Shown: positions 14,272 through 21,179 of the stretch, piece by piece
How positions within the stretch are numbered: position 1 is the stretch's first letter
How the letters are laid out: each line of letters starts with the position of its first letter
Origin: Thiobacillus sp. UBA6918
GTDB lineage: Bacteria > Pseudomonadota > Gammaproteobacteria > Burkholderiales > Thiobacillaceae
DNA: 21,179 nucleotides
Assembly (NCBI GenBank): GCA_002450925.1
Contig: DKAU01000153.1
Location: 1-21,179 of the forward strand
Direction: 5' to 3'
Position numbers and translations under genes: made by a program
The notes under the pieces: generated by a model
Told to the model about the DNA's origin: nothing
Database searches by the model: none
The model's input: only the letters and a program-made list of their open reading frames with translations

Positions 14272-15756
14272 GTGCCCCTGAAATCAATAATCTCCCCACG
14301 CTTAGGTTTTTCCTGGCCTCTTGTTACTGGAGCCTTGGCCTTCCTTGTTGTCATCATCAGAAGCAATCTGACTCTAATTGATCCGGACATCTACTGGCAC
14401 TTGGCTACAGGCCGATGGATGATTGACAACTTTGCCATACCTCTAGTTGACACGTTCTCCCACACAATGAAAGGCTCGGCATGGACGGCTCATGAGTGGT
14501 TATCTGAACTTTTGATGTATCTAGCATTCAGGGCGGATAGCTGGCGGGGGTTGATAGCACTTGAAGCCATTGCTTTTTCAATAACTATCGCCTACCTGAC
14601 CCGTTTTCTCTTGGGGTACCTTCTTCCTGTACGTGCCCTGCTGTTTTCCGTCCTCGCCATAGGCATGGCCATCCCACACCTGCTGGCACGTCCCCACCTG
14701 CTGGCTATGCCCTTACTCCTTGCATGGTGTGCAGGGGTCGTACGGGCTAGCGATGAACAGCAAACGCCGAGTCCCTGGCTGTTGGGGGTTATGTTGATAT
14801 GGGCCAATCTCCATGGCAGTTTTACCTTTGGCCTGATGTTCGCAGTCGCATTTGCCGTAGAGGCCACACTTCAGGCGGGGCCTGAAGAAAGAGCCGAAGC
14901 CATTAAAAAGTGGTTAACTTTCCTTGCCCTAGCCGTGATTGCCAGCACGCTCACACCCCAAGGGATTCAAGGCATTTTCTTTACAGAAAAAATCATGTCC
15001 ATGAGATTTGTACAGGAAAGTCTTGGTGAATGGCTCTCGCCTAATTTCCACAAATTTCAATTTCTAGAGTTATGGCTCATGCTGCTTTTGGTTATCGCAA
15101 TGACCAAGGGCCTGCGCCTTCCCCCCATTAGGTTACTAATGCTGCTGGCCCTGATCCATCTCGGCCTCGCCCATGTAAGGAATGTAGAACTGGTCGGGCT
15201 TTTATCACCGCTATTGCTTGCTGCACCTTTGGCAGCACAATGGCAAAGCTTTTCTGTTGAAAGCAGCCGAACGAGCAGTATCAATACTTTCTTTGATTCG
15301 CTTGCTGCACCTGCCAGGTTGCCAGCAATTGCTGCAGTTCTCAGCGGGCTTGTTGCAATTTCTCTAATTACTCTGCAACAACGAGATATCCACCCAGACC
15401 CGACCATAACGCCCGCCGCCGCCCTAAAAGCAGCCAAATCAGCTGGACTTAAGGGCCCTGTATTTAATGATTATGGTTTCGGTGGTTATCTGATATTTAC
15501 GGGAATCCCTGTTTATATGGATGGACGCGCCGATCTCTACGGTGACGCTTTTCTGATGCGAGCCCTGAAGGCCACCAACCTGTATGAATCAAACGTCCTT
15601 GAGAATGTTCTAGATCAATATCACGTACAGTGGACGCTGCTCGTTCCCCACACTCCTGCAGTCGCCCTGCTCGATCATCTTCCCCACTGGGGGCGTATTT
15701 ACGCTGACGACATTGCGGTGGTCCACGCCAGGATTGAACCTGCCCAAAGCATGTAA
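14272..15756 (+). CDS. Polytopic GT-C-like membrane protein, paralogue of 18383-19870
   Basis: A 494-residue integral membrane protein with about ten hydrophobic segments and a C-terminal hydrophilic part. The first predicted periplasmic loop carries IDPDIYWHLATGRWMI (about residues 36-51), an acidic D-P-D motif placed like the catalytic acidic residues of GT-C glycosyltransferases. The C-terminal part has FGGYLIFTGIPVYMDGRADLY (about residues 403-423). Both blocks match the minus-strand gene at 18383-19870, so the two are paralogues. The start is GTG at 14272; no ATG lies between it and the upstream in-frame stop at 14227-14229, and the ribosome site is weak (AAGG too far upstream). A role as a polyprenyl-P-sugar-dependent transferase is plausible but not shown. 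It is divergent from flp2 and convergent with the GT2 gene. Confidence 0.8.
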   Translation: MPLKSIISPRLGFSWPLVTGALAFLVVIIRSNLTLIDPDIYWHLATGRWMIDNFAIPLVDTFSHTMKGSAWTAHEWLSELLMYLAFRADSWRGLIALEAIAFSITIAYLTRFLLGYLLPVRALLFSVLAIGMAIPHLLARPHLLAMPLLLAWCAGVVRASDEQQTPSPWLLGVMLIWANLHGSFTFGLMFAVAFAVEATLQAGPEERAEAIKKWLTFLALAVIASTLTPQGIQGIFFTEKIMSMRFVQESLGEWLSPNFHKFQFLELWLMLLLVIAMTKGLRLPPIRLLMLLALIHLGLAHVRNVELVGLLSPLLLAAPLAAQWQSFSVESSRTSSINTFFDSLAAPARLPAIAAVLSGLVAISLITLQQRDIHPDPTITPAAALKAAKSAGLKGPVFNDYGFGGYLIFTGIPVYMDGRADLYGDAFLMRALKATNLYESNVLENVLDQYHVQWTLLVPHTPAVALLDHLPHWGRIYADDIAVVHARIEPAQSM

Positions 15757-15853
15757 TACTTTACGTCTCCAGTTGGGGACCGCCAGATGCTTTTACGCAA
15801 CGCCCCCAGTATGCTGGCAAGCCAGCCATACAAGCACTAAATTGCGAAACTTT

Positions 15854-16570
15854 CTATTTTTGCCTTTCCGCTAGCTGTCGAGGAATATGAGCAGGCCCTT
15901 TTAGTCGATAACGAACCAACGTCCAGATGGCAATCATCCCGTCTCGCCATCTTATCTTCTTGCCCTCTCCAATGGAGCGAGGGTTGTAGCGAATTGGGAC
16001 CTCAACGATAGGTGTTTGGTTTAACGCGACCAAAGCCGTAACTTCTGGGCAGAATTCGAATCCTTCACTTCTCAATGGAAGCCGTTTGATCAGTTCCGCT
16101 CTGAACACCTTATAGCCCGTTGGTTCATCAGTGATGTTCAGCCCATATAAAGTGTTTGCAAGCCAGGTAAGAAAGCGACCCCCAAGATAGAAAGTCAGGC
16201 CAGCTGTTTGAGATTTCCCACCCAACAAGCGCGAGCCATACACTACCTCAGACCGCCCTTCGATTATCGGCCGAACCAGATTTGAATAATCATCGGGGTC
16301 ATATTCAAGGTCGGCATCCTGGGTTATGACAATATCCCCGCTAACATGCGGCAAAGCTGTACGAATCGCAGCACCTTTTCCTCGATTTACGGAATGTCTC
16401 AATAGCTTGCAGCAATCTTCGTAACCCTGCAGGACAGCCCAAGTCTCATCGGAAGAGCCATCATCAATCACGATAACTTCCTTATTAAATGGCACTGCCA
16501 AAACTCGGTCCAGAAGAATGGAGATCGTCTTCTGTTCGTTGAGTACCGGAATGATGATGGTGAGTTTCAA
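15854..16570 (-). CDS. Family 2 glycosyltransferase, DPMS-like (polyprenyl-phosphate sugar synthase)
   Basis: A 238-residue GT-A-fold enzyme expected to transfer a sugar from a nucleotide sugar to polyprenyl phosphate at the inner face of the membrane. Visible motifs: IIIPVLNE at the N-terminus, DDGSSDET (36-43), QDADLEYDPDD (84-94, metal-binding DxD), a DEPTGYKVF segment in the acceptor region, and GEGKKIRWRDG near the C-terminus, typical of DPMS-like GT2. It has no membrane anchor. The start appears to be TTG at 16568-16570 with GGAAAG upstream; an ATG would cut into the core fold. It is the last gene of the minus-strand cluster, 55 nt after the GT-C-like gene. Confidence 0.88.
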   Translation of the reverse strand: MKLTIIIPVLNEQKTISILLDRVLAVPFNKEVIVIDDGSSDETWAVLQGYEDCCKLLRHSVNRGKGAAIRTALPHVSGDIVITQDADLEYDPDDYSNLVRPIIEGRSEVVYGSRLLGGKSQTAGLTFYLGGRFLTWLANTLYGLNITDEPTGYKVFRAELIKRLPLRSEGFEFCPEVTALVALNQTPIVEVPIRYNPRSIGEGKKIRWRDGMIAIWTLVRYRLKGPAHIPRQLAERQK

Positions 16571-16625
16571 TTGCTTTCCAATCTTGCAAGATCAATTGCA
16601 CAACCAAATATTTTGTTAACAATGC

Positions 16626-18380
16626 CTAGTTGCTTGGCGTTGAAGATGTATGCCTACTTTCGAACCACTCAAAATGCCCACTTTCAGCCAGGTTTACATG
16701 GAACTCCGGGCTAAAAGTGAGAAAACCCCTAGGGCTTCTATATCCGACTCGCATAAAACCTTCAAGCATGTAAACAATTGATCCGTGCTTAGGAATGTTT
16801 CTCCCACTAGAGTACCAGCCTGGTTGCTGACCAGCTAAAAGAAAGTAGCTTCCATTATCGTAAGGGCCAAGTTCCCAGCCTATCGCACCGTGGCCCCATC
16901 TTAATTTCACTTCCAAGTACTGATCAGCAATGGCGTCCACGACCATCTTCCTTTGACCCAATACTTTTTCGGTAACAACTCGCATGCACGCACACGATGG
17001 CTCGAAACCATAAAACTCTTTAGTTATAAGACTTTCGTCAAACGTTGGATCCAAGCCAAAATACCCCCCGTAAACTATCGCCGGGGGCTGGCCATGCCCC
17101 AAGTGGCCACGAAGCCAAACGATGCCACGATAGAAATAGTTTGTATTTGACGCAGAGGCAGATAAGGCTTTTGATTCAGGGCTACCCTCAAGAAGAAATT
17201 TTCCCTCCTTCTCCTGAATCAAGGGTTCCTTCCATGCATTTAGCATGGTCAGACTTTGCGCCCTGAGTGTGCCACCTATGCCAACAATGGGAATCAACAT
17301 GATTATCAACGCCCTTCTGTTTGAGGCAAGCTTTGTTAGCCCAAGCACAAAAACAGAAACGATAAGTGCCGCAGGCAGCAAAACAAATCTTTGTCCCTGT
17401 GCACCCCCCCCGGGGTGAAAATCCCCAGAAACTGGAACAAGCGGTGCACATATAATAGAAACATAAGCAAGAACAACACCAATACGCTTCAAGGGTGCAT
17501 GACGTATCCACGATACGATTATTGCCCCAAAAACGCCCAACCAAATCGAAAGTACCCCGTTAAAACCAAACAACATGGCATAAAACGTAAATGGCATCAG
17601 CAATATGGCTGCAAGCACAATGTCAGGTGAAGCTTCCCAATTAGTGGAAAAATGGCCATAGCCACCAATCTGGCCCCCAAGCATCCAGAGTCGCCATGCA
17701 GAATAAATCAATAGGCTTACCCAAAGAGGCCATGAAAATTTAATGCGCTCCTGATAGGTCCGTTCGGGCAACAGAATCATCAGGGCTGCCAACGGCACAT
17801 AAACTTCCTTGGCCAACATGGAGAGCAGGTAGAGAGCAGCGCTCGCCCAGCACAGGGCCATACTTTGCCGACGCAAAGCCTGTGTCCATGCGTAGAGAGC
17901 AAAACAGGCAATTGCCAAACCCTCAACATAGTGCCTAATCGCCAACCAATGAGCGCCCAACGCAAATGGGGGGCTAACAAGTAACAATATCGCGCCAAGC
18001 AGCGCAGTTGAGCGGGATGCCCATAAACTCAATAAGAGATAGATAGAATATGCCGCCAGACAAAGCGAAATGAGCTGGTGTGCATAGAACAGTTCCGGAT
18101 TTAATCCGAAAAGACTGAAGTCGACGTCGTAAGAAAGCGTGAGAAGGGGTGTAAAAAATCCACCCTGGAATTCCTGCCAAACATGTGGAATAAAAAAATA
18201 TTCGCCTGGGCTGTGCGAAATGGCTTCTTTCAAATGCAGAGGGTCATCGTATGTCCACCACCCCGACAAAGCATCGTGGTAAAGCAACATAGTTATTGCC
18301 GAAATAGACAGGATGGCAAACCAATGTCCGCGTGAATCAATCCACCTCAACGCAAGAGCGAATCGTCCTTTGGCCTCCAT
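16626..18380 (-). CDS. GT-C-like membrane glycosyltransferase with large exported C-terminal part
   Basis: A 584-residue polytopic membrane protein. WWTYDDPLHL (about residues 41-50) in the first exported loop places an Asp pair where PMT/ArnT-like GT-C enzymes have their catalytic acidic motif; LAKEVYVPL (near 190) follows, as seen in related GT-C families. About ten hydrophobic segments run to residue ~360, then ~200 hydrophilic residues form an exported domain with a Cys pair (SCACMR). The ATG at 18380 follows the upstream stop by 2 nt, so the genes are translationally coupled. A G8 run on the coding strand (17404-17411) encodes HPGGGAQ around codons 323-326. Donor and acceptor are unknown. 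It is not closely similar to the paralogous pair nearby. Confidence 0.8.
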   Translation of the reverse strand: MEAKGRFALALRWIDSRGHWFAILSISAITMLLYHDALSGWWTYDDPLHLKEAISHSPGEYFFIPHVWQEFQGGFFTPLLTLSYDVDFSLFGLNPELFYAHQLISLCLAAYSIYLLLSLWASRSTALLGAILLLVSPPFALGAHWLAIRHYVEGLAIACFALYAWTQALRRQSMALCWASAALYLLSMLAKEVYVPLAALMILLPERTYQERIKFSWPLWVSLLIYSAWRLWMLGGQIGGYGHFSTNWEASPDIVLAAILLMPFTFYAMLFGFNGVLSIWLGVFGAIIVSWIRHAPLKRIGVVLAYVSIICAPLVPVSGDFHPGGGAQGQRFVLLPAALIVSVFVLGLTKLASNRRALIIMLIPIVGIGGTLRAQSLTMLNAWKEPLIQEKEGKFLLEGSPESKALSASASNTNYFYRGIVWLRGHLGHGQPPAIVYGGYFGLDPTFDESLITKEFYGFEPSCACMRVVTEKVLGQRKMVVDAIADQYLEVKLRWGHGAIGWELGPYDNGSYFLLAGQQPGWYSSGRNIPKHGSIVYMLEGFMRVGYRSPRGFLTFSPEFHVNLAESGHFEWFESRHTSSTPSN

Positions 18381-18382
18381 AA

Positions 18383-19870
18383 CTATTTTGCAGTTCGTTT
18401 AACGAACACATCAGCCTCGCCATCTTCATAAACCAATAACCATTTTGAGTTCTGGCGAAGAAGAGCCGCCAAAGGCTCTTCCCGATCCCAAATAACTATG
18501 CGCGCCCCGCTGGAATCAAGGCCTTCTTCCCACCCGGGTTTTCCTTGGCGAACGGTGTTGTGCGCATCCCAGAAAGCAGCACTGTACAACTGGGTACGGC
18601 CATCGATATAAACACGATAATCAGGCGTAATTGCATAAATAAGGTACCCGCCCCAATTTAGTGAATTGTAGATTGGGCCTTCCAGATTGGCGGCTCGAAT
18701 ATAGGCAGCGGCAGCGGCAGGGTATCTATCAACTCGATGCTTAGACAGCTCCTTTTTTTGAATGGAGAACCTTAATGGCATTGCTGAAAAAACAGCAATT
18801 GCACACAACGCCAGCACCCAATGCAAAATGGATTGTGGCCAGAATTTCAGCTGCATGGGTGGGCTATTCCCTGAAATAAATTGACGCCACCTCAAGTTTT
18901 TGATGTCAGACAACCTAACTGCAAGTATGGGCAACATGACGACCAGCAAATACGGGACGTCACGAACATGTTGTAGAGCCCGATACAGGATGGCCAGAAA
19001 CAGGAGGACGATCAGCACAGGTGGTTTGTTGTCGGGAACGACAAACGCAAACAGGCCCAAACCAATCCATAAAATAAATACTTTACGAGGCCATTCATGG
19101 AAATTAGGCGATGCAAGTTCGCGTATGGCCGAAGCCGGCCAATCAGAGGTTCCATGAAGAGCAAGATGGAAAGCTTCGTCATATAAAGTCAAGCCGTATG
19201 GATTTATTAGAGGAGCCGCAGTGGTTATTAAAACGATCAAAATTCCTAGATAGGAAGGATGAGAATCCTTGCGCCCGCCCACGAACCAGGCCAGCCAGGG
19301 CCAAAACAGAAAAAGCCAAATTAATCCAAGCCCAAAAACGAAATAAATGTGTAAATTCGCCCAAAAAAGTAGAACTACCGGCAACGCCCACCAGGCGCGT
19401 TGGTCACGATTTTCTCCCCACCAGAGCAGAAACATGGTGAGCGCCGTAAACAGGAAGGAAAACATTTGGGGTCTGGCAAGCCAGGGAACGATCGGTACCA
19501 AAAATAGGGCACAGAGCATCAAGGAAAGACGGGGGTTTTGAGAAGCCGCCCTGGCATGAAAGTAGAGAACGGCCACCGTAGCTGCCGCTACCGCACCTTG
19601 AATGAACCGCAAACCCTGGAAAGAATCCCAACGATCGACAACATAGAAAAATACTTCTGCAAGCCAGCTATAAGCGACCCAGCGCATTCCGACGGTATGT
19701 GCGGCAAAGGGATCTGTCCATGGAACTGTGCCATTGGCAATAATCCATTCTCCCGTCTTTAAATGCCACCAAATATCCGGGTCTTGCGTACTGGGGTAAG
19801 CAAATCCCAGGACAAATGCCAGGGCGAGGAGGAACAAAAAAGAAAGGGTTTGAATAGATGGTGCTGGCAT
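18383..19870 (-). CDS. Polytopic GT-C-like membrane protein, paralogue of 14272-15756
   Basis: An integral membrane protein of about 495 residues with roughly ten hydrophobic segments. Near the N-terminus TQDPDIWWHLKTGEWII matches the plus-strand paralogue (DPDIYWHLATGRWMI). Near the C-terminus WGGYLIYAITPDYRVYIDGR matches FGGYLIFTGIPVYMDGR there. The acidic motif suggests a GT-C fold enzyme. Two starts are possible: TTG at 19910-19912, inside the end of the GT2-GtrA gene, or ATG at 19868-19870, 14 nt after that gene's stop; neither has a clear ribosome site. I prefer the ATG because the hydrophobic segment then begins near the N-terminus as in the paralogue. Likely part of one operon with both neighbours. 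Confidence 0.78.
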   Translation of the reverse strand: MPAPSIQTLSFLFLLALAFVLGFAYPSTQDPDIWWHLKTGEWIIANGTVPWTDPFAAHTVGMRWVAYSWLAEVFFYVVDRWDSFQGLRFIQGAVAAATVAVLYFHARAASQNPRLSLMLCALFLVPIVPWLARPQMFSFLFTALTMFLLWWGENRDQRAWWALPVVLLFWANLHIYFVFGLGLIWLFLFWPWLAWFVGGRKDSHPSYLGILIVLITTAAPLINPYGLTLYDEAFHLALHGTSDWPASAIRELASPNFHEWPRKVFILWIGLGLFAFVVPDNKPPVLIVLLFLAILYRALQHVRDVPYLLVVMLPILAVRLSDIKNLRWRQFISGNSPPMQLKFWPQSILHWVLALCAIAVFSAMPLRFSIQKKELSKHRVDRYPAAAAAYIRAANLEGPIYNSLNWGGYLIYAITPDYRVYIDGRTQLYSAAFWDAHNTVRQGKPGWEEGLDSSGARIVIWDREEPLAALLRQNSKWLLVYEDGEADVFVKRTAK

Positions 19871-19884
19871 TTGCCAGGTGGGTC

Positions 19885-20985
19885 TCAAGATTCTTTGGTG
19901 CGGATTTTCCAAGTGACTGTATTGTTAATTGCGTAGTTCCATACCGCGCCTGCACATGCCCCCAGAAAACCCGATACCAGCCAATGCGCACCAATGCTGT
20001 ATGCATAACCGGCAAGCGCCAAATTCAACAATGCGCCCACAGTACAGACCGCAAAAAAGGAGAAAAGGCCCTTTACAAAGCTGGCGCCTCTAAGTTTTCT
20101 GTCCCTAAACGTAAAGGTATTGTTCATGACAAAAGTGGAAGTCATGGCTATATACGTAGCCACTGCCTGTGAATAGATAAATGGGAACTCCATGGCCCGA
20201 TGCAAAAGAGCAAGCGCGGCTATATGAACCACCAAGCCGATAAGCCCCACAGAGGCAAATTTAAGAAACCTAGCCGGCAAATATTTTCCAAAAAGCTTCT
20301 CGAGCAAGAGAAACCCGAAATCAAGGAATTCCTTGAAACTCAACTTAGACTCACCATGGTGACGTGCTTTGAAGGTCATTGGTATTTCCTTGCCGGATAA
20401 CTTTCTGGGTGAGGATGCATAAATATCCAACAGTATCTTGAATCCTGACAGCGAAAGCGAACCTGCAACTTTGTCTACCACTTCCCGCCTGACCACAAAG
20501 AAACCAGTTAATGGATCGGTAAGAGATGATTTCATCACGTAGTTGGCCATCAGGTTGCCCAACCTGCTAACCCGCTTCCTGATATTGCCAAGACCTTCGA
20601 GGCTTGCGCCTACAGCAAATCTGCTTGCTGAAACAATATCCAAGTGTTCGGATTTAAGTAGATACACCATCTGAGGAATCAATGTTTCATCATGCTGAAG
20701 ATCGGCGTCCATAACAACAATAATCGGCGAGTCAGATAACATCATTCCTTCGAAACACGCAGAAGCAAGGCCCGTTCGACCCACTCTCTTAATTGCCTTG
20801 ATGTTATTTTTAACCTCAACAAGCTTAACGATTTCTGCATAGGTGCCATCTTTTGAGTCATCGTCAACAAAAAACAGTTCCCAATCCATCCCTGCCAAAG
20901 TGGTTTCAAGCTTATCAACCAGAACAGGTATGTTCCCGGCTTCGTTAAGGGTCGGTATTACAACCTGAACTTCGGAATTTGCCAT
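19885..20985 (-). CDS. GT2 (DPMS-like) fused to a GtrA-like flippase domain
   Basis: A 366-residue two-domain protein. Residues 1-230 are a GT2 domain: VVIPTLNEAGNIP, DDDSKDGT (41-48), MDADLQHDE (92-100, DxD), a DPLTGFFVVRRE segment and a KARHHGESKL element, all typical of dolichol/undecaprenyl-phosphate sugar synthases. Residues ~240-360 hold four hydrophobic segments beginning FLKFASVGLIGLVVH, characteristic of GtrA (PF04138), a putative polyprenyl-P-sugar flippase; VMNNTFTFRDR and YAINNTVTWK are GtrA-like. The protein would therefore make the lipid-linked sugar and assist its transfer across the membrane for the GT-C proteins encoded downstream. The start is the ATG at 20985; the ribosome site is weak. 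Confidence 0.9.
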   Translation of the reverse strand: MANSEVQVVIPTLNEAGNIPVLVDKLETTLAGMDWELFFVDDDSKDGTYAEIVKLVEVKNNIKAIKRVGRTGLASACFEGMMLSDSPIIVVMDADLQHDETLIPQMVYLLKSEHLDIVSASRFAVGASLEGLGNIRKRVSRLGNLMANYVMKSSLTDPLTGFFVVRREVVDKVAGSLSLSGFKILLDIYASSPRKLSGKEIPMTFKARHHGESKLSFKEFLDFGFLLLEKLFGKYLPARFLKFASVGLIGLVVHIAALALLHRAMEFPFIYSQAVATYIAMTSTFVMNNTFTFRDRKLRGASFVKGLFSFFAVCTVGALLNLALAGYAYSIGAHWLVSGFLGACAGAVWNYAINNTVTWKIRTKES

Positions 20986-21015
20986 ATGGCTGACTTTTAA
21001 AAAGGGCGCCCCAGC

Positions 21016-21179
21016 TTATAGTTCCACAAAGTAATTTGCTGCCGCAGCATCAATAGCTTCCGGATTCAATTCCGGTTTGGACTTTTTGTAACGCGCACGG
21101 TCGACCATCTGGTCAACCAGATCGCGCGGATGGCAGCCAACAAAGTGTCGACCCGTCTTGTGGTAATGCGTCTTGACCA
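21016..21179 (-). CDS. C-terminal fragment of an unidentified protein (5' end outside window)
   Basis: The minus-strand frame is open from the right edge and stops with TAA at 21016-21018, giving about 54 C-terminal residues. The fragment contains GRHFVGCHPRDLVDQMVDRA, then a basic stretch and NPEAIDAAAANYFVEL. The CHPRDL-helix pattern recalls the C-terminal lid of some AAA+ ATPases, but that is a weak impression from a short fragment. It ends 30 nt before the GT2-GtrA gene on the same strand, so it may belong to the same operon. Confidence 0.55.
   Translation of the reverse strand, partial: VKTHYHKTGRHFVGCHPRDLVDQMVDRARYKKSKPELNPEAIDAAAANYFVEL

Noticed and set aside
15757..15853. Convergent gap with GCTGGC-AA-GCCAGC palindrome (15813-15826) as a terminator
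   Set aside because: The 2-nt spacer forces a short stem and no T-run follows on either strand; I see no convincing terminator in this gap.

Overview
The window carries a complete tight-adherence (Tad/Flp, type IVb) pilus locus followed by a glycosyltransferase gene cluster. Almost everything is on the minus strand. The GC content looks moderate (about half), genes are tightly packed with overlapping or nearly abutting ends, and the protein families are proteobacterial. The gene order and the TadD variant with a LytR_C-like end suggest a betaproteobacterium, possibly a Gallionella/Sulfuricella-type lineage. The taxon is inference; there is no rRNA or marker gene here. I saw no tRNA, rRNA, CRISPR array, transposase or phage gene.

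Layout by plus coordinates. 1-259: C-terminal end of an unidentified plus-strand gene. 288-362: two perfect hairpins where that gene meets the end of the Tad operon. 370-13957, read right to left: flp2, flp1, tadV/cpaA (prepilin peptidase), a terminator and a probable promoter, cpaB/rcpC, a stand-alone secretin N-domain protein, rcpA/cpaC (secretin), a small lipoprotein, tadG-like, tadE-like, tadE/F-like, tadZ/cpaE, tadA/cpaF, tadB, tadC, tadD, and a small one-pass membrane protein. 13958-14271: intergenic regulatory region, divergent between flp2 and a plus-strand GT-C-like gene. 14272-15756: that polytopic membrane protein. 15854-20985, minus strand: GT2-GtrA fusion, GT-C-like protein (paralogue of the plus-strand one), a second and different GT-C-like protein, and a DPMS-type GT2. 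21016-21179: C-terminal fragment of another minus-strand gene.

How the parts fit. Flp pilins are processed by TadV and polymerised by the TadA/TadB/TadC motor and platform. TadZ localises the machine at the pole. The secretin RcpA, with CpaB, TadD and the lipoprotein, forms the envelope conduit. The TadE/TadG-like pseudopilins are minor or tip components. The neighbouring cluster has the parts list of a Gtr-like, polyprenyl-phosphate-sugar-dependent glycan modification system: GT2 synthase, GtrA flippase and GT-C transferases. Whether it decorates the pilus or a surface polysaccharide cannot be read from sequence.

The most unusual points are: the secretin N-domain present as a separate protein; a C-terminal tail shared between that protein and CpaB; an Flp pilin with an acidic leader and Trp in place of the Flp-motif Tyr; a G8 tract inside a GT-C-like gene; and two paralogous GT-C-like genes on opposite strands.
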